64,000 nt of DNA from Terriglobia bacterium. Lineage in GTDB: Bacteria > Acidobacteriota > Terriglobia > Acidiferrales > UBA7541. The notes under the pieces are model-generated. The model worked only from the letters and a program-made list of their open reading frames with translations, was not told where the DNA came from and did no database searches. The position numbers were made by a program, and so were the translations under genes. Location: positions 78,155-142,154 of the forward strand of contig JAIQEW010000006.1 in NCBI GenBank assembly GCA_020073605.1, given 5' to 3'. Shown one piece after another: positions 45,489 to 54,333 of the stretch (positions are counted from its first letter, which is position 1; the number at the start of each line of letters is the position of its first letter).

Positions 45489-47357
45489 CTACGGCAAGGC
45501 GAAGACGTACACCGCGTTGTGCCCGGTCGTCAGCGGGACGCCGCTCTGCCGGCTGAGCGTCGGTTCCGCCAAATTGTCTCCGGTGATCACCGCGACGTAT
45601 TGCTTTCCATTCACCGCGTACGTGATCGTGCTCACCGAAATTGGCCCGCCCAGAATCGACTCCCAGAGCTTCTGGCCCGTTGCCGCATCGAACGCGCGGA
45701 ACCTCCGGTTGATGTCCCCGTGGAAGATCAAGCCTCCGGCGGTAGCGAGCAAACTGCCGGTGCTCGGCGCCTTTTGCACGTCGAAGCGGATCATCTCCCC
45801 CGTGGAAAGGTTGATCTTCGCGATGCCTCCGAGCCCGTTCGGATCGGAGCCTTCGCGCAGGACGCCCTTCCTGATCCCGCTCGAGGCATTGGCGGTCATG
45901 TCGAGGCAGTTGTCGACGTATCCGGTGTAGAGCGAGTTCGTCTCGGGATCGAACGCCGTCTGCCAGTAGCTCCGCCCGTTCCAGTAGCAGATCACGTGAT
46001 GGTCTCCGGGCTTCTTCATCACCACGTCCCAGTTGATCGTGGTCTTGCCGGTTTTCCCGTCTACATTCGAGATCGCCATGTTGGGCGCGTCGAACGGCAC
46101 CGGCTCGGCCCAGAGAAACGTGCCGTCGTTGCGGTCGAGCACGAACATCATGCCGCTCTCGCCCACCATCGCCGCGACGTCATGCTTCGATCCGCGCGGC
46201 ACTTCGGTGTTGTACCATTTCACCGCTTTGGGATTGGGGTTGAACGTCGTGGTCACGAGCGTGCGCTCGTGCGTGTGATCGGTGTCCCAATCGTCCGCCG
46301 GCAGATGCTGGTAATACCACTTGAGCTTGCCCGTCTCGGGATCGAGTGCCACCGTGCAGTTGCTGTAAAGATCGGCCGGCGCCGTGCGCGACGTGCCGTC
46401 CGGATCGCCGCCATGCCGCGCCAGGCGCTCGTAGGGCGAGGGATTCGCGATGCCCCAGTAGATCACCTTGCGGACCGGGTCGTAGTTTCCCGGCAGGCCC
46501 CACGTGGACGCGGTAAAATCCTTGTTGTCCGCTCCGTTCCACGAGGCGTAGCCGGGGTCGTCCGGCCCTGCGATGGTGTAAAACTTCCAGACTTCCTTCC
46601 CGGTTTGCGCGTCCATCGCCTGGATGAAGCAGCTCTCGCGGCCCTTCCCGCACGTGCCGCCTGAAATGACTTTGCCTTCGACGACGATCGCCCCGGACGT
46701 ATTCTGCGAGTCCGTTTTGAAAGTTTCCCAGCGGACTTTTCCGGTGCGGGCGTCGAGCGCGACCATGAACCCGTCGGGAGCCGTGAAGTAGAGCATGTCC
46801 TGGTAGATTGCGAGGGCTTTCGTCCGCGTCTGCGCGCCCACCTGAGGATTCTTGTACTGCCGCCGGTACTCCCAAATCATGTCGCCATTTGTGGCGTCGA
46901 TGGCGTCCACCCATCCCCCGGGCGCGATCGTGTACATCACGCCGTCATGGACGAGGGGAATCGTTTCGGTGACGCCCGCGTTCAGTCCGCGGCTCCACGC
47001 CATGCGGAGCTGGCCCACATTCTTCTTGTTGATCTGCTTGAGCGGGCTGTAACGCTGCGCGTCGTACGTGCGGCTGTACATCAGCCAGTCGTCCGGACTC
47101 GGATTCACCAGCATGTCCTGCGTCACCGGCTTGTAATTCTTTACTTCGCCCTGAATCGGGGCGCCCGGTCCGAATCCCGGGGGCTGCTGCGGGCCGGCTG
47201 GTCGCGAGGGCTGTCCCTGCGCTGGCGCGCCTGCTGCCCGAGGCGCCTGCCCTTGCGCTGGCGGCGGAGCCGCGCCTTCATCTACTTGTGCTTGCGCGGC
47301 CGGAATGATCGCTCCGCCGATCAATAGCGATAGAACCAAACAGTGGATCTTATTCAT
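45489..47357 (-). CDS. PQQ-dependent alcohol dehydrogenase with lanthanide-type Asp pair
   Basis: The 622-residue product has a signal peptide (MNKIHCLVLSLLIGGAIIPAAQAQ), a Pro/Gln-rich linker and the eight-bladed quinoprotein propeller (DDWLMYSRTYDAQRYSPLKQ, repeated W-docking motifs such as GKVRWE, GKEVWKF, GKLKWYYQ, GQKLWES). In ADDWDTDH the catalytic Asp358 is followed two residues later by Asp360, the position that in XoxF, ExaF and PedH marks lanthanide binding instead of Ca. It oxidises alcohols in the periplasm. The ATG at 47357 has GGGGGGAG 5 bases ahead. No cytochrome or xoxJ gene is adjacent. Confidence 0.88.
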   Translation of the reverse strand: MNKIHCLVLSLLIGGAIIPAAQAQVDEGAAPPPAQGQAPRAAGAPAQGQPSRPAGPQQPPGFGPGAPIQGEVKNYKPVTQDMLVNPSPDDWLMYSRTYDAQRYSPLKQINKKNVGQLRMAWSRGLNAGVTETIPLVHDGVMYTIAPGGWVDAIDATNGDMIWEYRRQYKNPQVGAQTRTKALAIYQDMLYFTAPDGFMVALDARTGKVRWETFKTDSQNTSGAIVVEGKVISGGTCGKGRESCFIQAMDAQTGKEVWKFYTIAGPDDPGYASWNGADNKDFTASTWGLPGNYDPVRKVIYWGIANPSPYERLARHGGDPDGTSRTAPADLYSNCTVALDPETGKLKWYYQHLPADDWDTDHTHERTLVTTTFNPNPKAVKWYNTEVPRGSKHDVAAMVGESGMMFVLDRNDGTFLWAEPVPFDAPNMAISNVDGKTGKTTINWDVVMKKPGDHHVICYWNGRSYWQTAFDPETNSLYTGYVDNCLDMTANASSGIRKGVLREGSDPNGLGGIAKINLSTGEMIRFDVQKAPSTGSLLATAGGLIFHGDINRRFRAFDAATGQKLWESILGGPISVSTITYAVNGKQYVAVITGDNLAEPTLSRQSGVPLTTGHNAVYVFALP

Positions 47358-47537
47358 GCAGCTCCCCCCAACCGTATTCGAGATTTCACTTCGGCGCCTA
47401 GTGTGACGCGCCACAAGTCCGCTGCGTTTCTTCTTATCTGGCCGCGCGCGTTTATATCCCAACGCCGTGCACGCGCGCAATAGCGCCGAGCCTTCGTTGT
47501 CAGCAAAAGGCGCGATGCCAACGGAGACAGATAGCTA

Positions 47538-48476
47538 CTACACGACGCGTAAAACGATCTTGCCGCGCGTGTGGCCGATCGCGTTGGATTCCTGCGCAGC
47601 GCGGGCTTCGGCGAGCGGGAAAACCTTCTCGATGGTCAGCTTGAGTTTTCCCGAATCGACCAGCTTCGCGATTTCGTTCAACTGCTCCACACTCGGTTGG
47701 ACGAACGTGTGGGCGCACCGCACTCCGTGCGCGGCGGCCTTCTCTTGCGATGGAGGCATCAGGATCGAAACGTAGATGCCGCCTTTCTTGATCACCTGCC
47801 ACGAGCGGTCCGCTGTCTCGCCCGTGATCGTGTCGAGCACGACATCGACATCACGTACCACGTCCTCGAACTTCGTCGTGTTGTAGTCGATTGTTTCATC
47901 CGCGCCGAGCGACCGCAGGAATTCGTGGTTCTTCTTCGAAGCCGTGCCGATCACCCGCGCGCCCTTCAGCTTCGCGAACTGCACCGCGAAGCTGCCAACT
48001 CCGCCCGCCGCGCCGTGAATCAGGACGGTCTGGCCCGCGGACAACTTTCCGGCATCGAACAGCGCCTGCCACGCCGTCAGCGCGGCGAGGGGAATCGCGG
48101 CGGCATGAACGTGGTCGATCGACTTCGGCTTGAGCGCGACTTCCGATTCTTTCACGACGATGTATTCGGCGTACGATCCGTCGCGGGAGATATCCGGCCG
48201 GCTGTACACTTCGTCGCCTTTCTTCAACCGCGTTGCGCCGGAGCCCGTGGATTCGACCACACCCGAAACGTCCCAGCCCGGAATGAACGGCATTGCGTAC
48301 TTGAGCCTGTCCTTTGCATAACCCGCGCGCACCTTCCAGTCCACGGGATTCACTCCCGCGGCGTGCACTCGAATCAGGACTTCGCCGGGTCCCGGCTCGG
48401 GACGCGGCGCGTCTTCGTACTTGAGCACTTCGGGGGCGCCGTATTCGTGAATTCGCACTGCCTTCATCGTTGCCAT
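47538..48476 (-). CDS. MDR-family NADP(H)-dependent quinone oxidoreductase
   Basis: The 312-residue product has the medium-chain reductase layout without zinc ligands: KAVRIHEYGAPEVLKYEDAP, VHAAGVNPVDWKVRAGY, AALTAWQALFDAGKLSAGQTVLIHGAAGGVGSFAVQFAK and the end IGHTRGKIVLRV. The GGVGS loop binds NADPH. It likely reduces a quinone or enone. AGGAG lies 6 bases before the ATG. It is separated from the quinoprotein gene by 180 bases. Confidence 0.92.
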   Translation of the reverse strand: MATMKAVRIHEYGAPEVLKYEDAPRPEPGPGEVLIRVHAAGVNPVDWKVRAGYAKDRLKYAMPFIPGWDVSGVVESTGSGATRLKKGDEVYSRPDISRDGSYAEYIVVKESEVALKPKSIDHVHAAAIPLAALTAWQALFDAGKLSAGQTVLIHGAAGGVGSFAVQFAKLKGARVIGTASKKNHEFLRSLGADETIDYNTTKFEDVVRDVDVVLDTITGETADRSWQVIKKGGIYVSILMPPSQEKAAAHGVRCAHTFVQPSVEQLNEIAKLVDSGKLKLTIEKVFPLAEARAAQESNAIGHTRGKIVLRVV

Positions 48477-48803
48477 GCGAGTCTCCTATGTTTGCAAACG
48501 GCTGATCGCGTTTGATTCCTTCTTGGGGACTCGATAATACTCAGGTCGAAAGGTTTTCCAAAACGTTTCGTTCATTTGCTGCGGGCGCCGCGCGAGCTCG
48601 GCTCGGACGACCGGTGGTATCCCAGACCAGGACCGCCCCAGCGAATGGATTGTATTGAACAGCCCATCGTGCTAAGTTCCGCGCAATAAGGGATCCACTA
48701 AGGGGGGATTGGTCGCAGTTCGGCGAACCCGCCATCCGTCCAAGTCCAGTAAGGGATTGCGAGAGCCGGGCAGCGCAGCCATCCGGACAGCGAGGACATT
48801 CAT
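48477..48803. other. Divergent intergenic region
   Basis: 327 bases between the leftward oxidoreductase and the rightward membrane protein. I see no gene or clear repeat; a short leftward frame here (48541-48978) runs into the next gene antisense and lacks homology. Confidence 0.55.
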
Positions 48804-49280
48804 ATGTTTGAGACTCCTGAAACCAAAAGGGAAACGAGTGGCATGGGGATGTGGATCGGCATCCTGGTCGCTGCGGTCGTTGTCGCGGCCGGAGTCGTGT
48901 TTTACATGGGTTCAAAGGGCGGCGCGAAGAACGCGGCGCCCACCGCTGCGCCGACAGCCGCGGCAACCGCGCAGTCAAACGCCGATGCAGTCCATGATCT
49001 ACGCAGGGTCAGCGCCAAGATGGACAAGGATCCAACAGGCACCGTCGCTGTCTGGTCGGTTGACCTGCGGAACCTTTCCCGCACCTACGGGTACAAAGAC
49101 ATCGCCTACAAGACCACGTACATCGCTGCGGACAACAGCGTCCTCGTCCAGAACACGGGCAAGCTCACTCTTAGTCTCGATCCTGGCGATGAGCAGACCA
49201 CCACGTTTCGCGACGTGCTCTATCCATCCAGCACCGCGCTATATAGGTTTGAGGTGACGGGAGCCACAGCGTCGAAGTAG
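48804..49280 (+). CDS. Single-pass membrane protein, unknown
   Basis: The 158-residue product has a short cytosolic start (MFETPETKRETSG), one helix (MWIGILVAAVVVAAGVVFYM), an Ala/Thr-rich linker and an exposed beta-type domain (AVWSVDLRNLSRTYGYKDIAYK, LVQNTGKLTLSLDPGDEQTT). The domain resembles proteins that bind or present a C-terminal beta sandwich; no family recognised. AGGA lies about 7 bases before the ATG. Confidence 0.75.
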   Translation: MFETPETKRETSGMGMWIGILVAAVVVAAGVVFYMGSKGGAKNAAPTAAPTAAATAQSNADAVHDLRRVSAKMDKDPTGTVAVWSVDLRNLSRTYGYKDIAYKTTYIAADNSVLVQNTGKLTLSLDPGDEQTTTFRDVLYPSSTALYRFEVTGATASK

Positions 49281-49315
49281 CGGTCCGGGAATTCTCCCGC
49301 ATCGCACCCTTCGCC

Positions 49316-49395
49316 TGTCATCCCGAGCGGAGTCCCGCGTGTTTTGTCTTTCTCCTCGCAGTTTGAGGGGCGCGGGACGCAGTCGAGGGATCTGC
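49316..49395. repeat. Palindromic intergenic repeat (CCCGAGC...GAGGGATCT type)
   Basis: Starts TGTCATCCCGAGC and ends TCGAGGGATCTGC, with an internal stem GTCCCGCG (49332-49339) / CGCGGGAC (49371-49378) and a 31-base loop. The borders resemble those of the tandem copies at 57.8 kb, so this may be the same dispersed family. Confidence 0.55.
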
Positions 49396-49445
49396 TTTTG
49401 ATTTTCTGGAGATGTCCGCTGGTGTTGAACAAAGCCAGCTGAGTT

Positions 49446-50633
49446 CTACTTGTTTCCCGTAGTCGCTGCGGCCTTCAGGACAAGCACGAGGATACGGCCA
49501 TCGGAGTGGAAACTCCCTCCGGTGGCCGTTTTTGCTTCGGTAAGAGGATTTGCCGGGGTCACGTGCCCGCGCTCGACCACGAGCCCCGTGCTCGAGAGCG
49601 TGTCGTTGACGTACTCGCGCTCGCCGTCGATCGCCGGGTCGATCTTGTGCGTCACGCCGTTGTTCCGCTGATCGCGCTCGAGCCCGATGTCGTGCGTCGC
49701 CGCGACGCACCACACGGGCTGCCCGTCGGCTGTGTACGGCGACTTCCACACGCGCAGGTGATTGCGCGACATCGCCACTCGGACTGCCTCGGCGTGCGCG
49801 AAGCCGTAATCCTGCGCCCGGTCGAAGAGATAGAGCGTGCTCATCGGCATCGTCAAATAATCCTTCTTCGCAAGCGAAGCCACCAGCCCGGCGACCACCG
49901 TATCCTGCACGGACTTGTCCACCTGCACCCAGCCCGCCGCCGTGAACGCCTGCACCACCTGCTCCTGCGTGCCGACGATCAAAATGTTGACCATGTCGCC
50001 GGGATTGCCCTGCGGATCGTTGACGCGCCGCGGAATTTCTCCCAGCAGCGCGGGAGTGATCGAGGTGATCGCAGTTTCCGGAGGCCCGCCGGCGATTACC
50101 GCCGCGGCCGTGTTCAATCCCGCATCGGTCACTTCGATCTTCACGTGAAAGCTTCCGGTGGCGGTTTGGGCGTCCTTGAGACTCTGGTTGATTCCGAGAA
50201 AGAGCCTCCCGGCCACCGGCGCTTGATAATCGCCGGCGGCGCCCACCAGAAACGGCTGTCCGCCATCGCCCGCGCCCAGCCGCCCGATCAGCGCGCCGTG
50301 CCCGCCGTCGGCGACGGCGTACTGGTGAATCAAATCCGCCCAGCCGCGCGCAAGTCCGTCAGGCCCTGTCGTTCGCGCCTTCGACTTCGACGAGTCGCTC
50401 GCGGGATACGTGATTGTCCCCGTGCCCGTGATGTGCAGCTTTTCCCCGGCGCGCAGATCGATGTTTGTGTCCACCCATTGCTTCGTCGCGTCGACATCGA
50501 GTTCGTACGACTTGCCGGCGCTCACTGCCGCTGCAGCCGTCCCGCTGGTCTGCGCAGACTGCGCCCGCGCAGCGGGCATCGCACACGTAGCCGCCGCAGC
50601 CAGCATCAGCGCCGTCGCACTCAAGAATCTCAT
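49446..50633 (-). CDS. Secreted protein with PA-IL-like lectin domain and LssY_C domain
   Basis: The 395-residue product has a signal peptide (MRFLSATALMLAAAATCAMPAARA). Residues about 40-165 resemble the LecA/PA-IL-like galactose-binding fold (NIDLRAGEKLHITGTG, HGALIGRLGAGDGGQPFLVG, GRLFLGINQ). Residues about 205-390 match LssY_C (GDMVNILIVGTQEQVVQAF, AMSRNHLRVWK, ATHDIGLERD). The ATG at 50633 is chosen because the signal peptide begins there; the open frame to 50822 overlaps the divergent gene. Probably an exported, carbohydrate-binding envelope protein; the LssY_C role is unknown. Confidence 0.75.
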   Translation of the reverse strand: MRFLSATALMLAAAATCAMPAARAQSAQTSGTAAAAVSAGKSYELDVDATKQWVDTNIDLRAGEKLHITGTGTITYPASDSSKSKARTTGPDGLARGWADLIHQYAVADGGHGALIGRLGAGDGGQPFLVGAAGDYQAPVAGRLFLGINQSLKDAQTATGSFHVKIEVTDAGLNTAAAVIAGGPPETAITSITPALLGEIPRRVNDPQGNPGDMVNILIVGTQEQVVQAFTAAGWVQVDKSVQDTVVAGLVASLAKKDYLTMPMSTLYLFDRAQDYGFAHAEAVRVAMSRNHLRVWKSPYTADGQPVWCVAATHDIGLERDQRNNGVTHKIDPAIDGEREYVNDTLSSTGLVVERGHVTPANPLTEAKTATGGSFHSDGRILVLVLKAAATTGNK

Positions 50634-50784
50634 CACGCTTCGATCATAATCCGCTCTTCCGCTCCCGCGCAACCGCTCGCCGCGCGAGTCGGCATGCTGT
50701 AGTCGAAGTGAGAATTTGGTAGTAGAATCCCCGCCATCCGGGATGCGGCGCGACGCATCGGAGTCGGTCCGGAAAGAAGGTGGA

Positions 50785-51666
50785 ATGGATATTCTCTGGC
50801 CGGCACTGGCCATTGCCGTCATCGTTGTTTTCGTCTTTTACGTTCTCGCTCAGCACTGGCAGCGAGTTCTGCGGCAACAAGCTTGGACAATCCGCCGGCT
50901 CTTCGAGCGCGTTCAGAATCTCGAGGAGATGGCCGACCCGGAATTCCGCCGCCGTCTCAGCGAATCGGCGCCCCCGCCTCTCGAGCAGGTGTTCACGCTC
51001 ACCTTCCGCTTGAGCGACCGCTTCTGGCGCGACGCCCTGCGCCTGACCGAAGAGGATCGCAAGTTCGTCCGCGAGTACGGCGCGTTCGTTGGCTCCGTCA
51101 AGCTCGAGTGCTGGCGCAGCCATACCGTCGCGATCATCACGGAAGTTCTTCCCGACCGGAAAGCGACCGGCTGGCAGACGCGCACGCTCGACTATTATCC
51201 CGATCCCGCCCGCAGTGGCGACGCGCTCTCGCTTTGGGATCTCGCCCTCTCGCGTACCGGACCTTCGGCGGAGCGTCCGCCGTCGCTGGAACTGCTCCTT
51301 CGCCCGAATTCTCTCGAACTCTGCGGCCACCTCATCCTTTCGACGGAGGGCGCTTCCGCCAACGGTCATCGCAACGCGTCGTCCCGGGATGATGTCGTCT
51401 TCTTCCGCGTGCCCCTTGATACGGCCCAGCTCGCGGAGTTCCGCAGCCACGATCCCCTCAGCGGCGCGGACAATGGAAACGGAAACTCGGGCGCGGAGGA
51501 TTCCGCCGTGACTCCGGGCTCATGGCAGGCGTTCTATTCCGACCGGAACGAGGAGTTCGGCATCGAGTGGCAGCTCCGCCTGCGCGACTTGACCAGGAAA
51601 TCCGAGTGGGATCGCTGGAAGATTCTGGAATCCGCTTCGGTGCCCTTCGCCGCCGAAGAAAAGTAG
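50785..51666 (+). CDS. Membrane-anchored protein, unknown
   Basis: The 293-residue product has one N-terminal helix (WPALAIAVIVVFVFYVLAQH) followed by a coiled segment (LRQQAWTIRRLFERVQNLEEM) and a soluble part with DRFWRDALRLTEEDRKFVRE and SVKLECWRSHTVAIITEVLP. No family recognised. The ATG at 50785 has AAGGTGG 5 bases ahead; an upstream start at 50716 is less likely. It is divergent from the lectin-like gene across 151 bases. Confidence 0.75.
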   Translation: MDILWPALAIAVIVVFVFYVLAQHWQRVLRQQAWTIRRLFERVQNLEEMADPEFRRRLSESAPPPLEQVFTLTFRLSDRFWRDALRLTEEDRKFVREYGAFVGSVKLECWRSHTVAIITEVLPDRKATGWQTRTLDYYPDPARSGDALSLWDLALSRTGPSAERPPSLELLLRPNSLELCGHLILSTEGASANGHRNASSRDDVVFFRVPLDTAQLAEFRSHDPLSGADNGNGNSGAEDSAVTPGSWQAFYSDRNEEFGIEWQLRLRDLTRKSEWDRWKILESASVPFAAEEK

Positions 51667-51710
51667 GTCGCGGCCTCGCCAGAAGGCGTCTCATCAGTGC
51701 TTCTTAGGGG

Positions 51711-51763
51711 GTCGGAGCTTCAGCTCCGACATCACATGCCTCTAGAGGTGGGGCTTTAGCCCC
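51711..51763. repeat. Pair of intergenic palindromes
   Basis: GTCGGAGCT (51711-51719) pairs with AGCTCCGAC (51722-51730) with a two-base loop, and 20 bases on GGGGCT (51750-51755) pairs with AGCCCC (51758-51763), again with a two-base loop. Such tight, GC-rich palindrome pairs look like REP elements. Confidence 0.65.
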
Positions 51764-51905
51764 TGAGGGCAGGCCCAGAAACCTGCCAGACCAGTTATGA
51801 GATGAGGTTTAGCCGGAATGAGGCCGCACCCGCAGCCCTGTCCACGCGTTCATCAATCCCAGGATTTCGCGCACCACGGAATATCGGCGAGCCATCGCGA
51901 ACCAA

Positions 51906-53141
51906 CTAGTCGCGTGGCTTGTCGATCGATTTGTTTCGCATCAGCAACCCGCGCAGCCCGAGCAGCACCAGGCGCGGCTGGCGCACGCAGACTCGCCAGA
52001 GAATCTTCCACGCCTCATCGCGCGAGTATTCGCCGAGAGATTTCTTGGCCGGGTCGTTCAGCAGGTCCACGAGGTGGCTGTAGTCCGATTGCTCGAAGCG
52101 GTGCAGCGACCGGCGCAGCAGCAGATGAAAATCGAGCTCGCGGCGCAGCGTCCGCAACTCGCGGCTCGCGCCGCCGTTCAGGATCGCTTCCGCCACTCCC
52201 AGCGCGCCGCGAAATCCCGTCACGATTCCGCCCACCGTGGACACCTTCACCTGCGCGGCCGCGTCTCCCACCAGGTACACCGAGCCGCTTCCCATTTTTC
52301 GGCGCACGGGAATCCAGCGCTTGTAAACCGGAATGCGCGCTCCCTGGAATTCAATCGGGTCGAGCTTCCGCTTTTCGAGGAACCGTTCAAAGTGGTGCCG
52401 CGTCTCCGCGCCCGATTCGCCGATCACTCCGAGCGCGCCGCGCGTGGCCGATTCCGGAATCAGCCAGTAAAAGTAGGGCGTGTCTTGCGGGACGAACCAC
52501 ACGCGCACCGTGTCCGGTGCCATGTCCTTCGGCAGCGGGACAATCGCCTGCATGAGCGGCACCGTCTCGAGCGGCGCCCATCCGGCGGCACGCGCCACTC
52601 GGCTGGCCGCTCCGTCGCCGCCGATAATCGCATCGGCGTGAACTTCTTCGCGGCTCCCATCGGCGCACCGTTCCACTTCGACTGTCAGGCCATTGCCATT
52701 TGAGCGCATCGCGTGAAAGCGCCGCCCCAGCTCCAGCGTGGCGCCCGCGCGCTGCGCCTCGGCCGCAAGATTCTGAATCAACGCGCGCCGCTCGATGATC
52801 AGGTCGGGATGATCGAGCTCAATTGTCGCGGCTCGGCCGTCGGTAAAGAGTTCGAAGCGGCGAATCTCATTGACGATGCTGCCTTCCGCTGCGCGGCCCA
52901 ATAGTTCTCGCATGCGGTGCGTCACGATGAGCGTCCGCGCCTCGGGTTCGAGTGTCTCGATGCGCTCGAACACGCGCACCCCTACGCCTCGGCGCGCGAG
53001 CAGGGACGCCGCAAATAGCCCGGCGGCCGACCCGCCGATCACCGCGATATTCTGGTTGCTTTTTCGAGCGGTAGGAATGGGCCTATTCTTTTCCGGGCGT
53101 TGTCCGTGCGCCGTCGCAGCCGCGGACAATCCGCCTCGCAC
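51906..53141 (-). CDS. FAD-dependent oxidoreductase (geranylgeranyl-reductase / monooxygenase fold)
   Basis: The product has an N-terminal FAD motif (NIAVIGGSAAGLFAASLLARRGVG followed by VRVFER), a second motif IIGGDGAASRVARAAG and the late VYLVGDAAAQVKVSTVGGI, as in the flavoprotein reductase/hydroxylase group that includes geranylgeranyl reductases. The substrate is unknown. The start is uncertain: GTG at 53141 gives 411 residues, with the FAD motif only at about residue 31 and no good ribosome site. It is leftward, with a terminator-like hairpin in its leader. Confidence 0.8.
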   Translation of the reverse strand: MRGGLSAAATAHGQRPEKNRPIPTARKSNQNIAVIGGSAAGLFAASLLARRGVGVRVFERIETLEPEARTLIVTHRMRELLGRAAEGSIVNEIRRFELFTDGRAATIELDHPDLIIERRALIQNLAAEAQRAGATLELGRRFHAMRSNGNGLTVEVERCADGSREEVHADAIIGGDGAASRVARAAGWAPLETVPLMQAIVPLPKDMAPDTVRVWFVPQDTPYFYWLIPESATRGALGVIGESGAETRHHFERFLEKRKLDPIEFQGARIPVYKRWIPVRRKMGSGSVYLVGDAAAQVKVSTVGGIVTGFRGALGVAEAILNGGASRELRTLRRELDFHLLLRRSLHRFEQSDYSHLVDLLNDPAKKSLGEYSRDEAWKILWRVCVRQPRLVLLGLRGLLMRNKSIDKPRD

Positions 53142-53183
53142 CTGAATGTATGTAGCTGGATCTTACCCGCACATCGTATGCGG

Positions 53184-53214
53184 AAAAAAAGCGAACCCGC
53201 GCACAGCGCGCGGG
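53184..53214 (-). terminator. Terminator-like hairpin in the leader of the FAD oxidoreductase
   Basis: On the minus strand CCCGCGC/GCGCGGG (53208-53214 and 53196-53202, 5-base loop) is followed after TTCGC by seven Ts (53190-53184). It sits about 43 bases ahead of the gene start and no leftward gene ends just upstream, so an attenuator or an end for an upstream short RNA is possible. Confidence 0.5.
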
Positions 53215-53346
53215 CTGCCAAGTATATCTTACGTGCGCGCTCCCGCCAACGCGTTGTCGCTCCGGGAAGTTGATGCGGGCCGCTGAGTCGTTGTACTAGA
53301 ATGGCGCAACTGAGTTTGGGGCTCGAGGGATCAATCGGGGGGAGCA

Positions 53347-54225
53347 ATGGCCAAGTTTGTCATCGCGCCGCACATGCGGCTTCATGAATGGGTTGCCGAA
53401 GAGAAGGGCTATTTCGCCGCCGAAGGGCTGGACTACGAATTCCGCGAAGCGCTTTCCTCCACCGAAGCACGGAACCACAATCTCGGCGACAAAGTCGGCG
53501 CGTTTCAAACATTCGAAAAAGGCCGCGGCTCCGACATTGGCTGCGCCTGCCACTGGACCGTCAACGTTTCAGCTTCCGTCGGCCATGGAAAACTCTACGC
53601 CGACGCCTACTCCGTCGCGCCCGCCGGAATCTTCGTGCCGCCCGAATCTCCCATTCACGATCCCGCCGAACTTGCCGGCGTGCCCATCTCCGTCGGCTAC
53701 CAGTCCGGCAGCCACTACTCGGCCATCCAGTCGCTCGAGCAGTATTTGAAGCCCGCCGATATCAAGCTCTCGTTTGCCGACGGGATGCTCTTCTCCCGCA
53801 TGGAGCTGCTGATCGACCGCAAAGTTCCGGCCGCGTCACTTTTCAGCGGCCCCTACTATTTCCTCGAGCAGCTCGGCTTCCGCAAAATCATCGACACCAC
53901 CTTCATGATGGCCTCGCTGATCACGCGCGACCCGGACATGGAGGACGTGAAGAAGTATTTTCGCGCCTTGCGAAATGCCCAGCGCGATATCGATCTGCGT
54001 CCCGATCTCTACACGCATTACTACAAGAAGGAATTCCCCGTGCGCTTCCACGGCATGATGGACACGCGCCGCTGGGGCCCCGGCGAACGCCTCGTCTTCG
54101 AGCCTTACACCAAAGAAGTCTTCGAGAAATCCTTCGAGTGGATTTCTGAGCACGGCATCTTCCCCGAAGGCGCCATGGGCTCCGGCAGCTACGAGGACTC
54201 CTGCGTCTCGCTCTCCTCGAAGTAG
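53347..54225 (+). CDS. Cytosolic solute-binding-fold protein (NMT1/THI5-like)
   Basis: The 292-residue product has the type II periplasmic-binding fold (WVAEEKGYFAAEGLDYEF, then GVPISVGYQSGSHYSAIQSL, with the two-lobed pattern) but no signal peptide or lipobox: it starts MAKFVIAPHMRLHEW. It contains a Cys-rich GCACHW segment near residue 64. Such signal-less members may be enzymes or ligand-binding proteins, as THI5/NMT1-type proteins show. A GGGGGAG lies 4 bases before the ATG. It is upstream of ligAB with a 411-base gap. Confidence 0.7.
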   Translation: MAKFVIAPHMRLHEWVAEEKGYFAAEGLDYEFREALSSTEARNHNLGDKVGAFQTFEKGRGSDIGCACHWTVNVSASVGHGKLYADAYSVAPAGIFVPPESPIHDPAELAGVPISVGYQSGSHYSAIQSLEQYLKPADIKLSFADGMLFSRMELLIDRKVPAASLFSGPYYFLEQLGFRKIIDTTFMMASLITRDPDMEDVKKYFRALRNAQRDIDLRPDLYTHYYKKEFPVRFHGMMDTRRWGPGERLVFEPYTKEVFEKSFEWISEHGIFPEGAMGSGSYEDSCVSLSSK

Positions 54226-54293
54226 GTCTTTCTCCGCAGGGGCATCCGCCGCGGCGGACTGCGCCCGCTTGCGCAAGATAGCGGTCTTCGTAG

Positions 54294-54313
54294 GGGCGCA
54301 GCATGCTGCGCCC
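54294..54313. repeat. Perfect 20-bp palindrome
   Basis: GGGCGCAGCATGCTGCGCCC is its own reverse complement. It lies 69 bases after the solute-binding-fold gene, without a T run, so it looks like a dispersed palindromic element rather than a terminator. Confidence 0.7.
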
Positions 54314-54333
54314 GGTGAAGATGATTGCCTCGA

